From contig NZ_CP068082.1 in assembly GCF_016724845.1 (NCBI RefSeq), forward strand, positions 372,001 to 436,000: a DNA stretch of 64,000 nucleotides, in the 5' to 3' direction. Under the pieces are notes generated by a model that was given only the letters and a program-made list of their open reading frames with translations, made no database searches and was not told the origin of the DNA. Positions within the stretch are counted from its first letter, which is position 1, and each line of letters begins with the position of its first letter. Shown in pieces: positions 1-8,167 of the stretch. The stretch comes from Sphingobacterium spiritivorum. GTDB taxonomy: Bacteria > Bacteroidota > Bacteroidia > Sphingobacteriales > Sphingobacteriaceae. The position numbers and the translations under genes are program-made.

Positions 1-398
1 TAAGCTCTTACTTTCTCGCCACTCTCTAAAAAGCGCATGGCGTGCTTTAATTTAAAATCAAAATCATGCTCACTCGTGTTAGGTCCGAATCGGATCTCCT
101 TGATTACAGTCTGCTTTGCATTAGCTTTGATTTCTTTCTGCTTTTTCTTCTGCTCGTAAATGAATTTACTGTAGTCTATTATCTTACAAACCGGAGGAAC
201 AGCATTTGGCGAAATCTCCACTAAATCAAGTTCCAATTCATCAGCTAATTCTAGAGCCTTGCGTGTAGGAAAAACTCCCTGCTCCACATTATCACCTACC
301 AAGCGTACCTCAGGCACACGGATAAGTTCGTTAATGCGGTGATCTGGTTCTTTCTTTCTCATTGGTGGACGAGGTCCACTGGGTCTTTTTAATGCCAA
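1..398 (-). CDS. infC: Translation initiation factor IF-3, partial (3' end outside window)
   Basis: IF-3 binds the 30S subunit, prevents premature 50S joining and discriminates against non-canonical start codons and wrong initiator tRNA. The N-terminal domain and linker are recognisable ([17 protein letters not shown], then [17 protein letters not shown]), and the last readable residues are [12 protein letters not shown] at the start of the C-terminal domain. The gene runs off the left edge. An ATG lies at 362-360, but the frame stays open upstream. A TTG at 398-396 gives an N-terminus [18 protein letters not shown], which resembles IF-3 N-termini I recall from related bacteria, so I chose TTG. 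Only 11 nt separate this start from the thrS stop, so the two genes are probably cotranscribed. The use of TTG fits the known rarity of ATG starts in infC (AUU in E. coli). Function is secure; the start is inferred. Confidence 0.9.
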   Translation of the reverse strand, partial: MALKRPSGPRPPMRKKEPDHRINELIRVPEVRLVGDNVEQGVFPTRKALELADELELDLVEISPNAVPPVCKIIDYSKFIYEQKKKQKEIKANAKQTVIKEIRFGPNTSEHDFDFKLKHAMRFLESGEKVRA

Positions 399-409
399 AT
401 GTTTGAAAA

Positions 410-2335
410 TTAAACGGTTATTTCTTTAATTAATACTTCTCTAAATTCTTCGGGTGTCATTGAACCAACGTCTCCTGACCCGTGCTTACGAACAGAAACT
501 GTGCCACTTTCTGCTTCTTTTTCCCCTACAATCAACATATAAGGTAATTTTTTCACTTCAGCGTCACGAATCTTACGACCGACTTTCTCATCACGAAGGT
601 CAATCAGACCGCGAATATCGGAATTATTTAACGATTCTAAAAGTTTTTGTGCATATTCTTCATATTTTTCTGACACTGGCAAGACGATAAACTGCTCTGG
701 GGCAAGCCATAACGGGAAACGACCCGCACAGTGCTCAATCAATACAGCGATGAATCGCTCCAGTGACCCGAATGGTGCACGGTGAATCATGACAGGTCTG
801 TGTTTTGCATTGTCACTACCTGTGTATTCCAGCTCAAAACGCTCAGGTAAATTGTAATCGACCTGAATTGTACCCAACTGCCATTTACGTCCTAATGCAT
901 CTTTGACCATAAAGTCAAGCTTTGGCCCGTAGAATGCGGCTTCACCGTACTCCACGACAGTAGGTAATCCTTTTTCGTCTGCAGCCTCAATAATTGCACG
1001 CTCAGCCAATACCCAGTTTTCGTCAGAACCGATATACTTGGTTCTGTTTTCCGGATCGCGTAAAGATACCTGTGCGATATAGTCCTCAAAGCCCAATGCC
1101 CCGAATACATAAAGTACAAGATCAATTACTTTTTTAAATTCTTCTTTTACCTGATCGGGACGACAAAATAAATGCGCATCATCCTGAGTAAATCCGCGTA
1201 CACGTGTCAATCCGTGTAATTCTCCGGACTGCTCGTATCTGTACACTGTTCCAAACTCCGCAAAACGAACCGGCAGGTCTTTGTAAGAACGTGGTTTTGT
1301 TTTGTATATCTCACAGTGGTGCGGACAGTTCATTGGTTTAAGGAAAAATTCCTCTCCTTCTACCGGAGTCTTGATCGGCTGGAATGAATCTTCACCATAT
1401 TTCTCGTAGTGACCTGAAGTCACGTACAACTGTTTGTGTCCGATATGTGGTGTCACGACAGGTTCGTATCCTGCTTTCAACTGAGCACGTTGCATAAAGT
1501 CGATCAGCTTCTGACGAAGTGCGGCTCCTTTAGGCAACCATAAAGGTAATCCCATTCCCACTTTCTCGGAGAAAGCAAAAAGTTCTAGTTCTTTACCCAA
1601 TTTACGATGGTCACGTTTCTTCGCTTCTTCGATGAACTTCAGGTAATCTGTCAGTTCAGAAGCTTTTGGAAAGGTAACACCATATATACGAGTCAATTGT
1701 TTGCGTGACTCGTCCCCTCGCCAGTATGCACCGGCTACGTTTGTCAGTTTGATAGCTTTGATAAATCCGGTATTCGGAATATGCGGACCACGGCACAGAT
1801 CGGTGAAATCACCCTGTGAGTAGAACGTTATCTTTCCGTCTTCCAGATCTTTGATCAGGTCAAGTTTGTATTCATCACCCTTTTCAGTGAAATAATCCAG
1901 TGCTTCGGCTTTGGAAACGGCTTTGCGTTCGAATACTTCCTTGCGTTTTGCCAGTTCGAGCATTTTATCTTCGATCTGCTTAAACTCATCTGATGAAAAT
2001 TCACGATCTCCGAAATCCACATCGTAGTAAAATCCTGTTTCAATAGCCGGACCAATACCAAATTTTACACCCGGATACAATGCTTCCAATGCTTCTGCCA
2101 TTAAGTGAGCAGAAGAATGCCAAAAGGTTGATTTACCTTTGTCATCATTCCAGGTAAGTAATTTAAGGGAGGAATCCTGTTCGATCGGACGTGAAGCGTC
2201 CCAGATTTCGCCATTTACTTCGGCTGCTAATACATTTCTGGCTAATCCTTCAGAAATGGACAATGCTACTTGAGCTGCTGATGTTCCTTTTTCATATTCT
2301 CTAACGGAGCCATCAGGTAATGTAATTTTAATCAT
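410..2335 (-). CDS. thrS: Threonyl-tRNA synthetase
   Basis: Class II aminoacyl-tRNA synthetase charging tRNA-Thr in the cytoplasm. The 641-residue length is usual for the full bacterial form. Visible domains are an N-terminal TGS domain (about 1-61), the editing/SAD domain with HxxxH (H73, H77) and CxxxH (C181, H185), the catalytic core with the zinc-binding triad C337 (in MNCPHH), H388 (in QDDAHLF) and H518 (in [10 protein letters not shown]), and a C-terminal anticodon-binding domain from about 545. All key residues are present. It lies upstream of infC in the same direction with an 11-nt gap, a common thrS-infC arrangement. A consensus -7 box lies about 100 nt upstream of the ATG. I see no T-box or clear leader structure in the roughly 95-nt leader. 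Confidence 0.98.
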   Translation of the reverse strand: MIKITLPDGSVREYEKGTSAAQVALSISEGLARNVLAAEVNGEIWDASRPIEQDSSLKLLTWNDDKGKSTFWHSSAHLMAEALEALYPGVKFGIGPAIETGFYYDVDFGDREFSSDEFKQIEDKMLELAKRKEVFERKAVSKAEALDYFTEKGDEYKLDLIKDLEDGKITFYSQGDFTDLCRGPHIPNTGFIKAIKLTNVAGAYWRGDESRKQLTRIYGVTFPKASELTDYLKFIEEAKKRDHRKLGKELELFAFSEKVGMGLPLWLPKGAALRQKLIDFMQRAQLKAGYEPVVTPHIGHKQLYVTSGHYEKYGEDSFQPIKTPVEGEEFFLKPMNCPHHCEIYKTKPRSYKDLPVRFAEFGTVYRYEQSGELHGLTRVRGFTQDDAHLFCRPDQVKEEFKKVIDLVLYVFGALGFEDYIAQVSLRDPENRTKYIGSDENWVLAERAIIEAADEKGLPTVVEYGEAAFYGPKLDFMVKDALGRKWQLGTIQVDYNLPERFELEYTGSDNAKHRPVMIHRAPFGSLERFIAVLIEHCAGRFPLWLAPEQFIVLPVSEKYEEYAQKLLESLNNSDIRGLIDLRDEKVGRKIRDAEVKKLPYMLIVGEKEAESGTVSVRKHGSGDVGSMTPEEFREVLIKEITV

Positions 2336-2434
2336 TTACAAGTATGATTATATGTTTAATAAAATATAGAAGCCGGCAGGACAACATATACGACTATGTA
2401 GTTTTACCCTACCACTCCTTTGTTAATTAGATTA

Positions 2435-2461
2435 CAAAGGTACTGAAAATTAACCAACAAA
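2435..2461 (-). promoter_or_regulatory. Probable thrS-infC promoter (Bacteroidota type)
   Basis: On the minus strand TACCTTTG (2442-2435) matches the Bacteroidota -7 consensus TAnnTTTG exactly. A TTTG at 2461-2458 lies 15 nt upstream, rather close for a -33 box; a TTG slightly nearer is the alternative. The expected transcription start near 2430 leaves a leader of about 95 nt before the thrS ATG. The -33 region coincides with the T-tract of the susD terminator. Confidence 0.55.
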
Positions 2462-2479
2462 AAAAGCTGTATTAACAGC
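2459..2479 (-). terminator. Rho-independent terminator after susD-like gene
   Basis: On the minus strand a 5-bp stem GCTGT/ACAGC (2479-2475 with 2470-2466) with a TAAT loop is followed by seven T (2465-2459). It lies about 135 nt past the susD-like stop codon and would end the susCD transcript just before the thrS promoter. The stem is short. Confidence 0.6.
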
Positions 2480-2566
2480 CTTTGGAATGTATATTTTTCA
2501 TACAAAAAAGTTCATTACACTATTGTAACAGGCTCTCACAGGCCGGTTTTTGTTCAGATATTTCGG

Positions 2567-2607
2567 TAACATTGTCCATAATCTTTGAATCGCTATGGAC
2601 AATGTTA
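2567..2607. repeat. 14-bp perfect inverted repeat (3' UTR hairpin) after susD-like gene
   Basis: TAACATTGTCCATA (2567-2580) pairs perfectly with TATGGACAATGTTA (2594-2607) around a 13-nt loop; a wobble and one further pair extend it. It begins 8 nt past the susD-like stop codon. No T-tract follows on either strand, so it may be an mRNA-stabilising or processing hairpin and not a simple terminator. Confidence 0.6.
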
Positions 2608-2614
2608 TCAACAA

Positions 2615-4321
2615 TTAATTATATCCTGGATTTTGCTGTAATACAGCATCTTTATTTGAGCTGATTTCATTAGAAGGAATCGGCCAAAGATTGTGATATT
2701 GTTCTATGGAAAGACCAGACTTTGGATTAAAGCGATGAGTTCTGTCATACAACTTGCCAAGACGAGCTAGTGTAACTGCCCTAAACTCTTCCATATAAAG
2801 TTCTCTTAACCGTTCATCTAAAATATAGTCGATATTTACATCTCCAGGTGAAACTTCCGGAGCATTTGCTCTTTTTCTGATGACATTAATATCGTCCGCC
2901 GCCAGATTGGTAATCCCTTTCCCCAGATAAGCCTCCGCTCTTAAAAGATAAGTTTCAGAAAGGCGTGCCATATATTTTTGCATGGATACCCGCTGTGACC
3001 CATTGAGATAAAAGCCATCAAAAGCATCCATTACATTCGTAACCATCGCAGGTCCGGCCGCCGCTACAAAATCTTCTGATGCAGGAGAGGTTTTCCTGAT
3101 CACAGGGTAAAATCCACGAATCGTATCTCTGAAGTCCTGTGGTGTAACTTTGGCTTTATAACCATCCTTTACGTACCATTTTCCATAATCCGGAGAATTA
3201 GTCGGCACACCTGTAATCCTGATATCCCTTACTATGTTATACGCAGAGTTACGAATATCATTCGGAGTCCATATTTCATATAAGAAGTGTGATGTGGGTC
3301 TTATCCAGCCAATACCATTTGAAGAGATATTGCTGGCAAATCTCCCATTGGATTTGATGGGCATACGGGTACCCGAAGCGGCCTCAGTAATTCGAACACC
3401 CGGATAAGACGGTACGACCGCCCAGGCTGTTACATCACCTACAGAAGCTGCATTATTTAAGGTTGTCTGAATGACCATTAACCCTTCCCGATTGCCTTTA
3501 CTGTAGTTTTGATTGTCGTATTCAAACAAATCCCGGTACACATCTCCGGGTTTGTCCGCTCTTCTGCCAAATCTGTTTTGCATCAGGGAGACCCCGGAAT
3601 ACTTGATTACTTCTGACGCACTGGCTATCGCTCCGTCATAATCTTTTAATGATATAAGGACTTCGGTCAGTACATGCTGGGCAATCTGTTTATTGACCGT
3701 TCCGTCCGTTACCTGATTAATATTACCCAGCAATCCTACCGCTGTCACCAGATCTGTTTTACATTGTGTATACACCTGTTCTCTGGTAGCCCTTACATAA
3801 TCATAACGGGGTTTACTCAACTCATTTAACTCCAAAGGTACTCCACCATATAAATTAGCGAGCATATTATACGAATAAGCCCTGAAAAACAATGCCTGAG
3901 CCAAAAAATTGTTACGGGTGCTTTCGGGTACCTGAGTGGCATTCTGTATTCTGCTGATGATCAGATTGGAATTGGTAATAATCTTATAAAGGCTTGTCCA
4001 GATATTCTGAGGTATAAAATAGCTGGGTACCATAGTAGCTTTGTAAGCATTTAATTTTGCGGCGGGTTCATAATCTGTCGCATTGTACGCAAAATCTGTC
4101 GCATAATAAAGTCCGAAATAGGTATCCAGATTTATATTTCCCATATAGATGTTTCTAACATCGCTATAAAGGTTATTTACTGCAAGCTGGAATTGCACCT
4201 GATTCTGGAGTGAGTTATCAGGCGTATATATGGACAATAACTCTTCGTCCAGAAAATCACTTTTACAGGAGAATACTCCGATTCCCAGAAAAAGAAATAT
4301 GACTAATCTAATTTTTTTCAT
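2615..4321 (-). CDS. RagB/SusD-family nutrient-binding lipoprotein
   Basis: Surface-exposed glycan-binding lipoprotein that forms the lid of the adjacent SusC-type TonB-dependent transporter. The 568-residue length is typical for the family. The signal peptide ends at a lipobox with Cys19 (GVFSCKSDFLDEE). Alpha-helical TPR-like SusD features are visible, including FFRAYSYNMLANLYGGVPL (about 165-185) and the C-terminal signature LDERLRELYMEEFRAVTLARLGKL, followed by the NxxLQQNPGY ending. It starts 25 nt downstream of the susC-like stop, so the two are certainly one transcriptional unit. Substrate cannot be read from the sequence; the nearby beta-helix lyase suggests an acidic or pectin-like polysaccharide, which is inference. 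Confidence 0.95.
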   Translation of the reverse strand: MKKIRLVIFLFLGIGVFSCKSDFLDEELLSIYTPDNSLQNQVQFQLAVNNLYSDVRNIYMGNINLDTYFGLYYATDFAYNATDYEPAAKLNAYKATMVPSYFIPQNIWTSLYKIITNSNLIISRIQNATQVPESTRNNFLAQALFFRAYSYNMLANLYGGVPLELNELSKPRYDYVRATREQVYTQCKTDLVTAVGLLGNINQVTDGTVNKQIAQHVLTEVLISLKDYDGAIASASEVIKYSGVSLMQNRFGRRADKPGDVYRDLFEYDNQNYSKGNREGLMVIQTTLNNAASVGDVTAWAVVPSYPGVRITEAASGTRMPIKSNGRFASNISSNGIGWIRPTSHFLYEIWTPNDIRNSAYNIVRDIRITGVPTNSPDYGKWYVKDGYKAKVTPQDFRDTIRGFYPVIRKTSPASEDFVAAAGPAMVTNVMDAFDGFYLNGSQRVSMQKYMARLSETYLLRAEAYLGKGITNLAADDINVIRKRANAPEVSPGDVNIDYILDERLRELYMEEFRAVTLARLGKLYDRTHRFNPKSGLSIEQYHNLWPIPSNEISSNKDAVLQQNPGYN

Positions 4322-4346
4322 TACTAAACAATTTAATTGTAGAACT

Positions 4347-7300
4347 TTAAAATGTGATGTTCACTCCTAATGAATAATTCTTCATAACCGGATATCCGTT
4401 AGCATCCAACCCCATCCCCCCCGGCATACGCAGACCAAGGGAAGACCGTTGCGAAGCCGGAGAATTTGCTTCCGGATCCCATCCATCCCAGTTGGTGATC
4501 GTAAACAAATTTTGAGCATTGGCATATACGTTCAGAGCTTTCACGACTTTTATACGTTCGATAAGTTTATCGGACAAGCTGTAGGTCAATGTCAGATCCT
4601 GTAGCCGGATAAAACTTCTGGATATATACGGGCCAAAATTTTCTCCCAGAGTAGGCACATAGGCCGCTATACTTCTATAACGGGCATCCGGATTATTAGG
4701 TGTCCAGTAATCAAATGCAAATGCATTATTATTCCGGATATTGTCCGGATTTTGCAGCATGATGCCCGGAGCGCCTAAGTATCCGTTTTTACCACCTTGT
4801 ATGCTATTGATAAAGAATTTCAACTGAATATTTTTATATTGGAAACTGTTGGATATACCCAGACTGTAGGAAGGATCCAGCTTACCCAATATCTGCTTGT
4901 CCGCAGTGGTAATAATGCCATCTCCGTTGGCATCTTCAATCTTGTACTGACCAGCTTTGAATCCCTGTGCTGCCAGCGGTGCAGGAATTTCCTCACCTAA
5001 CTGATACATGCCTGTTATTTTATAGTTATATACTACACCATAGGGCTGTCCTATAAAGAAACTCAGAATAGGATCAGATCCGTTTATCAGGTCTTTTTTT
5101 GTTCCATCGATATCCAGTACCTTGTTTCTGTTCCTAAAGAAGTTAACACCTACCTCCCATCTGAAGTCTTTTTTAGCGATCGGTACACCATTTATATTTA
5201 ATTCCTGGCCTCTGTTCTGGATTTTACCGATGTTAATAAGATAACTGGAGAACCCGGTAATAGTGGGGGTGCTTATGGAATTTAGTAGATTTTTAGAATT
5301 GGAGAAATACAAATCCAAAGATCCTGAAAGACGATTGTCAAATAATGCGAAATCTACCCCGGTATTAAGTGAAGTAGTTGTTTCCCATCTAAGATCCCGA
5401 TTTGGCAACTGCCCGAGATATGAACCAGCTTGAGCTGTTGCACCACTTCCATATAAATAACCGCTGCTCAATCCTACATTCAATTGTGAGAGGGTCTGGT
5501 ATCTGCCGACTGTCCGGTTTCCGGTAGCTCCGTACGAAATACGCAGTTTCAGATCGTTAATCTGCGAAACTGACTTGATAAAATTTTCATCAATCATACG
5601 CCATGCAAATGCAACTGAAGGAAATACAGCCGTTTTATTTGTATCTGAAAAACCTGAGAATCCGTCTCTCCTGACTGTACCGGTAAGTATATATTTTTTG
5701 TTATAGGAATAGGATAATCTGGCCATCTGATAAAGCGCCTGTTCTTTCCATGGCAGATAAAGAAGATCGTTAGATACAGACAATCTTGACGGATCTCCTA
5801 CATCCAGCCTGTCATAGTCTAATACACCGTTTAATATTCCACCGGCTGTTGTTTGCGTTCCATCATGCTTATTGATTTCAGCTCCATAGAGCAGAGTGGC
5901 GTCTACACCATGCTTGCCGAAGTCTCTTTTATAGGTCAGGATATTATCCAGTGTGAGGAAATAATCTGTCATATACCTTTTGTATGCAGTAGCTTCTACA
6001 TTGGGCGCATTGTAATTAAACCGGTTGGCATAAATATAATTATTCCCCAGATTGACCCTGTAATTTAAGCCTTTGACATAAGGGATATCTGCGCTGACAT
6101 AAAAATTACCGATCAGATTTAAGTTTTTGTCAGAATCGCGCGATCTTCTTAATATCTCCAACTGTGTCGGATTTGTACTTTGTGGATAAAACTCGAGTTG
6201 CTGTCCCGTAACGGGGTCAAAGGGTATACTATAAGGCCGTAAGTAGATCAGATCTGTAAATGCGGGCGACACTCCGCTGTAATTATTTATTGTTAATCCG
6301 GTTTGCGCGCCTACCGTGAGCCAGTCCAGTGCTTTAGCTTCCAGGTTGAGCCGGATACTGTTTCTGTTGTAATTATCATTTTTAACCAGATTTTTCTGAT
6401 CAAAATAACCATAACCTAAGTAAAAGCGTATTTTTTGAGATCTTCCACTTATTCCGATGTTGTGATTCTGGATTCTGGGAGAAGAATTTGTCAGCAATTT
6501 CCACCAGTCCGCTTCATATCCATTCTTGTAATTGTCCGCTTCAATCACCGACAGCTTAGTCGATGGATCCCATTTTGGGTTCATCTGAGTCATATCATTC
6601 GGATCACGGCTTTCCGAAAGGTACCAGTCGCCGAGTTTCTGGATAAAGCCTGCTCCGGAAACGGGGCGCATATCTTTCTTTGTCATCTCCTGAAATGATA
6701 CAGATCCGCTATAGTCTATAGTAACTTTGTCCTGTGCACCTGAACCACTTTTAGTGGTAATCAATATAACCCCATTGGAGGCCTGCGAACCGTATACTGC
6801 AGCGGCACTCGCATCTTTAAGAAGATCTATACTGGCAATATCTGAGGAATTTATAGAGGTGATAGAACCCCGATAGATTAATCCGTCAAGTACAATTAAT
6901 GGTGATGTGGTACCGGCAATAGAATTACGACCACGGATCATAATCGAAGGATCACTTCCGGCAGTAGTAACCTGCCCTACGGTTAGCCCCGGAACAGTTC
7001 CTCTCAAAGAAGACATCACGTTTCCGTTTGGAGACTGCTTTTGTAAGGAGAGGTCGGCTTTTGCTATAGCTCCGGTAACATCCTGTCTCTTTCTGACACC
7101 ATATCCGACAACTACTACATCATCAAGTTGTGTTTGTGTTGAAGTCAGTGTTACATTAAGTGTTGTTCGCCCATTCGGAAGAATCTCCTGAGGGGAAAAA
7201 CTGATTATAGAAAAAACAAGAACCGCATCTCTATCGGGTACTGTTATCGAATAATTTCCATTTTCATCAGAAGAAGTTCCGTTATTTGTGTTTTTGATTT

Positions 7301-7508
7301 TTACACTGACACCGGAAAGCGCATTTCCACTTTCATCTTTGACAATTCCTCTTATAGAGGTCTGTGCCATAGAAGTCAGACTCACACCTATCATTAAACA
7401 GAGAAGTATCAGCTCTTTTCTCGTTTTGAGGATTTTTTTTACCGCCGACAACTTCACTTTCACTAAGAGGAAATCGTAGCATTCCGGCGCATTTAGTTTA
7501 GTTTTCAT
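4347..7508 (-). CDS. SusC/RagA-family TonB-dependent outer-membrane transporter
   Basis: Outer-membrane barrel that imports oligosaccharides with energy from TonB. The 1053-residue protein has a long N-terminal signal (cleavage near SLTSMAQ, residue 48), a carboxypeptidase-regulatory-like domain (about 51-135, GIVKDESGNALSGVSV), a plug domain with VVVVGYGVRKRQDVTGAI and VLDGLIYRGSI...IDLLKDASAAAVYG (about 130-255), and a 22-strand-type barrel ending YSLGVNITF, where the aromatic C-terminus supports an intact gene. It is followed by the susD-like gene after 25 nt. The upstream intergenic region holds a perfect LacI-type operator at 7707-7724. There is no ECF sigma/anti-sigma pair or hybrid two-component system beside it, unlike many such loci. 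Confidence 0.96.
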   Translation of the reverse strand: MKTKLNAPECYDFLLVKVKLSAVKKILKTRKELILLCLMIGVSLTSMAQTSIRGIVKDESGNALSGVSVKIKNTNNGTSSDENGNYSITVPDRDAVLVFSIISFSPQEILPNGRTTLNVTLTSTQTQLDDVVVVGYGVRKRQDVTGAIAKADLSLQKQSPNGNVMSSLRGTVPGLTVGQVTTAGSDPSIMIRGRNSIAGTTSPLIVLDGLIYRGSITSINSSDIASIDLLKDASAAAVYGSQASNGVILITTKSGSGAQDKVTIDYSGSVSFQEMTKKDMRPVSGAGFIQKLGDWYLSESRDPNDMTQMNPKWDPSTKLSVIEADNYKNGYEADWWKLLTNSSPRIQNHNIGISGRSQKIRFYLGYGYFDQKNLVKNDNYNRNSIRLNLEAKALDWLTVGAQTGLTINNYSGVSPAFTDLIYLRPYSIPFDPVTGQQLEFYPQSTNPTQLEILRRSRDSDKNLNLIGNFYVSADIPYVKGLNYRVNLGNNYIYANRFNYNAPNVEATAYKRYMTDYFLTLDNILTYKRDFGKHGVDATLLYGAEINKHDGTQTTAGGILNGVLDYDRLDVGDPSRLSVSNDLLYLPWKEQALYQMARLSYSYNKKYILTGTVRRDGFSGFSDTNKTAVFPSVAFAWRMIDENFIKSVSQINDLKLRISYGATGNRTVGRYQTLSQLNVGLSSGYLYGSGATAQAGSYLGQLPNRDLRWETTTSLNTGVDFALFDNRLSGSLDLYFSNSKNLLNSISTPTITGFSSYLINIGKIQNRGQELNINGVPIAKKDFRWEVGVNFFRNRNKVLDIDGTKKDLINGSDPILSFFIGQPYGVVYNYKITGMYQLGEEIPAPLAAQGFKAGQYKIEDANGDGIITTADKQILGKLDPSYSLGISNSFQYKNIQLKFFINSIQGGKNGYLGAPGIMLQNPDNIRNNNAFAFDYWTPNNPDARYRSIAAYVPTLGENFGPYISRSFIRLQDLTLTYSLSDKLIERIKVVKALNVYANAQNLFTITNWDGWDPEANSPASQRSSLGLRMPGGMGLDANGYPVMKNYSLGVNITF

Positions 7509-7706
7509 AATTATAATTGGGGTGGATTAAAACATATATTGGCATCAAATCACTCATACTTCCTGCTGCCAATCAATTGCATAATAGATATAGTTCACCT
7601 ACCTGGTAAGAGCAACTATTTTTTTAGCATTTTGACACTTTCCTATAATTTGATTTAAATATGTTTATTGAAGTTTAATTAGCTTTCATAAAACAATAAT
7701 TCAGAA

Positions 7707-7724
7707 TTTGCAACCGGTTGCAAA
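7707..7724. promoter_or_regulatory. Perfect LacI/GalR-family operator palindrome upstream of susCD
   Basis: TTTGCAACCGGTTGCAAA is an 18-bp perfect palindrome with a central CG pair, the classic architecture of LacI/GalR-family operators. It sits about 200 bp upstream of the susC-like ATG and downstream of the only candidate -7 box, a position suited to repression. No LacI-family gene is in the window, so the regulator would be encoded elsewhere. Confidence 0.7.
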
Positions 7725-7925
7725 ACAAATACTGAATACTATTTTTCTTTATCCCCTCCATTTCGTTACAATATTTCAAAGTATTCAGAAATATTATTCA
7801 AAACTATACTTGCAAAAATTGAATTTGTGATATCTCTAGTTAGTGATTGATATACAATTGGCTATTGCTATAGCTAAAGCTAAAATTTCACAAGATCAAA
7901 ACAAAAGAAACAAACAACTATATTA

Positions 7926-7936
7926 ACGAAAACGTT
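7926..7936. promoter_or_regulatory. ACGAAAACGTT motif, possible second operator
   Basis: The 11-mer ACGAAAACGTT occurs here and again at 10209-10219 upstream of the lyase gene. Its AACGTT core is palindromic and resembles the AAAACGTTTT-type sites of LacI-family regulators. It is too short to be certain. Confidence 0.3.
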
Positions 7937-8046
7937 GTAGTAATGATAAAGAACGTGTCTTGAAATCAACACAACCTTTACAACATATTTTTATAGTCTA
8001 TTCTATACTGACTATATTATCTGATTCGGCAGGCTAAGTTCCAAAA

Positions 8047-8083
8047 TAAAAAATCTGAAACTCCAAAACTGGAGTTCCAGATT
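8047..8083 (-). terminator. Rho-independent terminator of the lyase gene
   Basis: On the minus strand two 6-bp stem blocks (AATCTG and GGAGTT with their complements, one internal mismatch) surround a 6-nt loop and are followed by six T. It lies 85 nt beyond the lyase stop codon and separates that gene from susCD. Confidence 0.8.
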
Positions 8084-8167
8084 GATTTAAATATTACACG
8101 AAAGAAATGTTTACGCCATTGTTAAGATGTTAATACATTTTATGTGCTGATTCATTAAGATTATGAT

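Larger units (their letters stand above)
7509..8167. other. Intergenic control region between lyase gene and susCD
   Basis: This 659-bp AT-rich stretch holds no gene I can support. From the right it contains the terminator of the lyase gene (8047-8083), an ACGAAAACGTT motif (7926-7936), a candidate -7 box TAGTTTTG (7806-7799, minus strand, no good -33) and the LacI-type operator (7707-7724). The terminator implies that susCD is transcribed from its own promoter here. Confidence 0.6.

Noticed and set aside
2482..2664. 60-codon plus-strand frame between thrS and susD
   Set aside because: It runs through an inverted repeat and into the susD-like gene, with no coding features.
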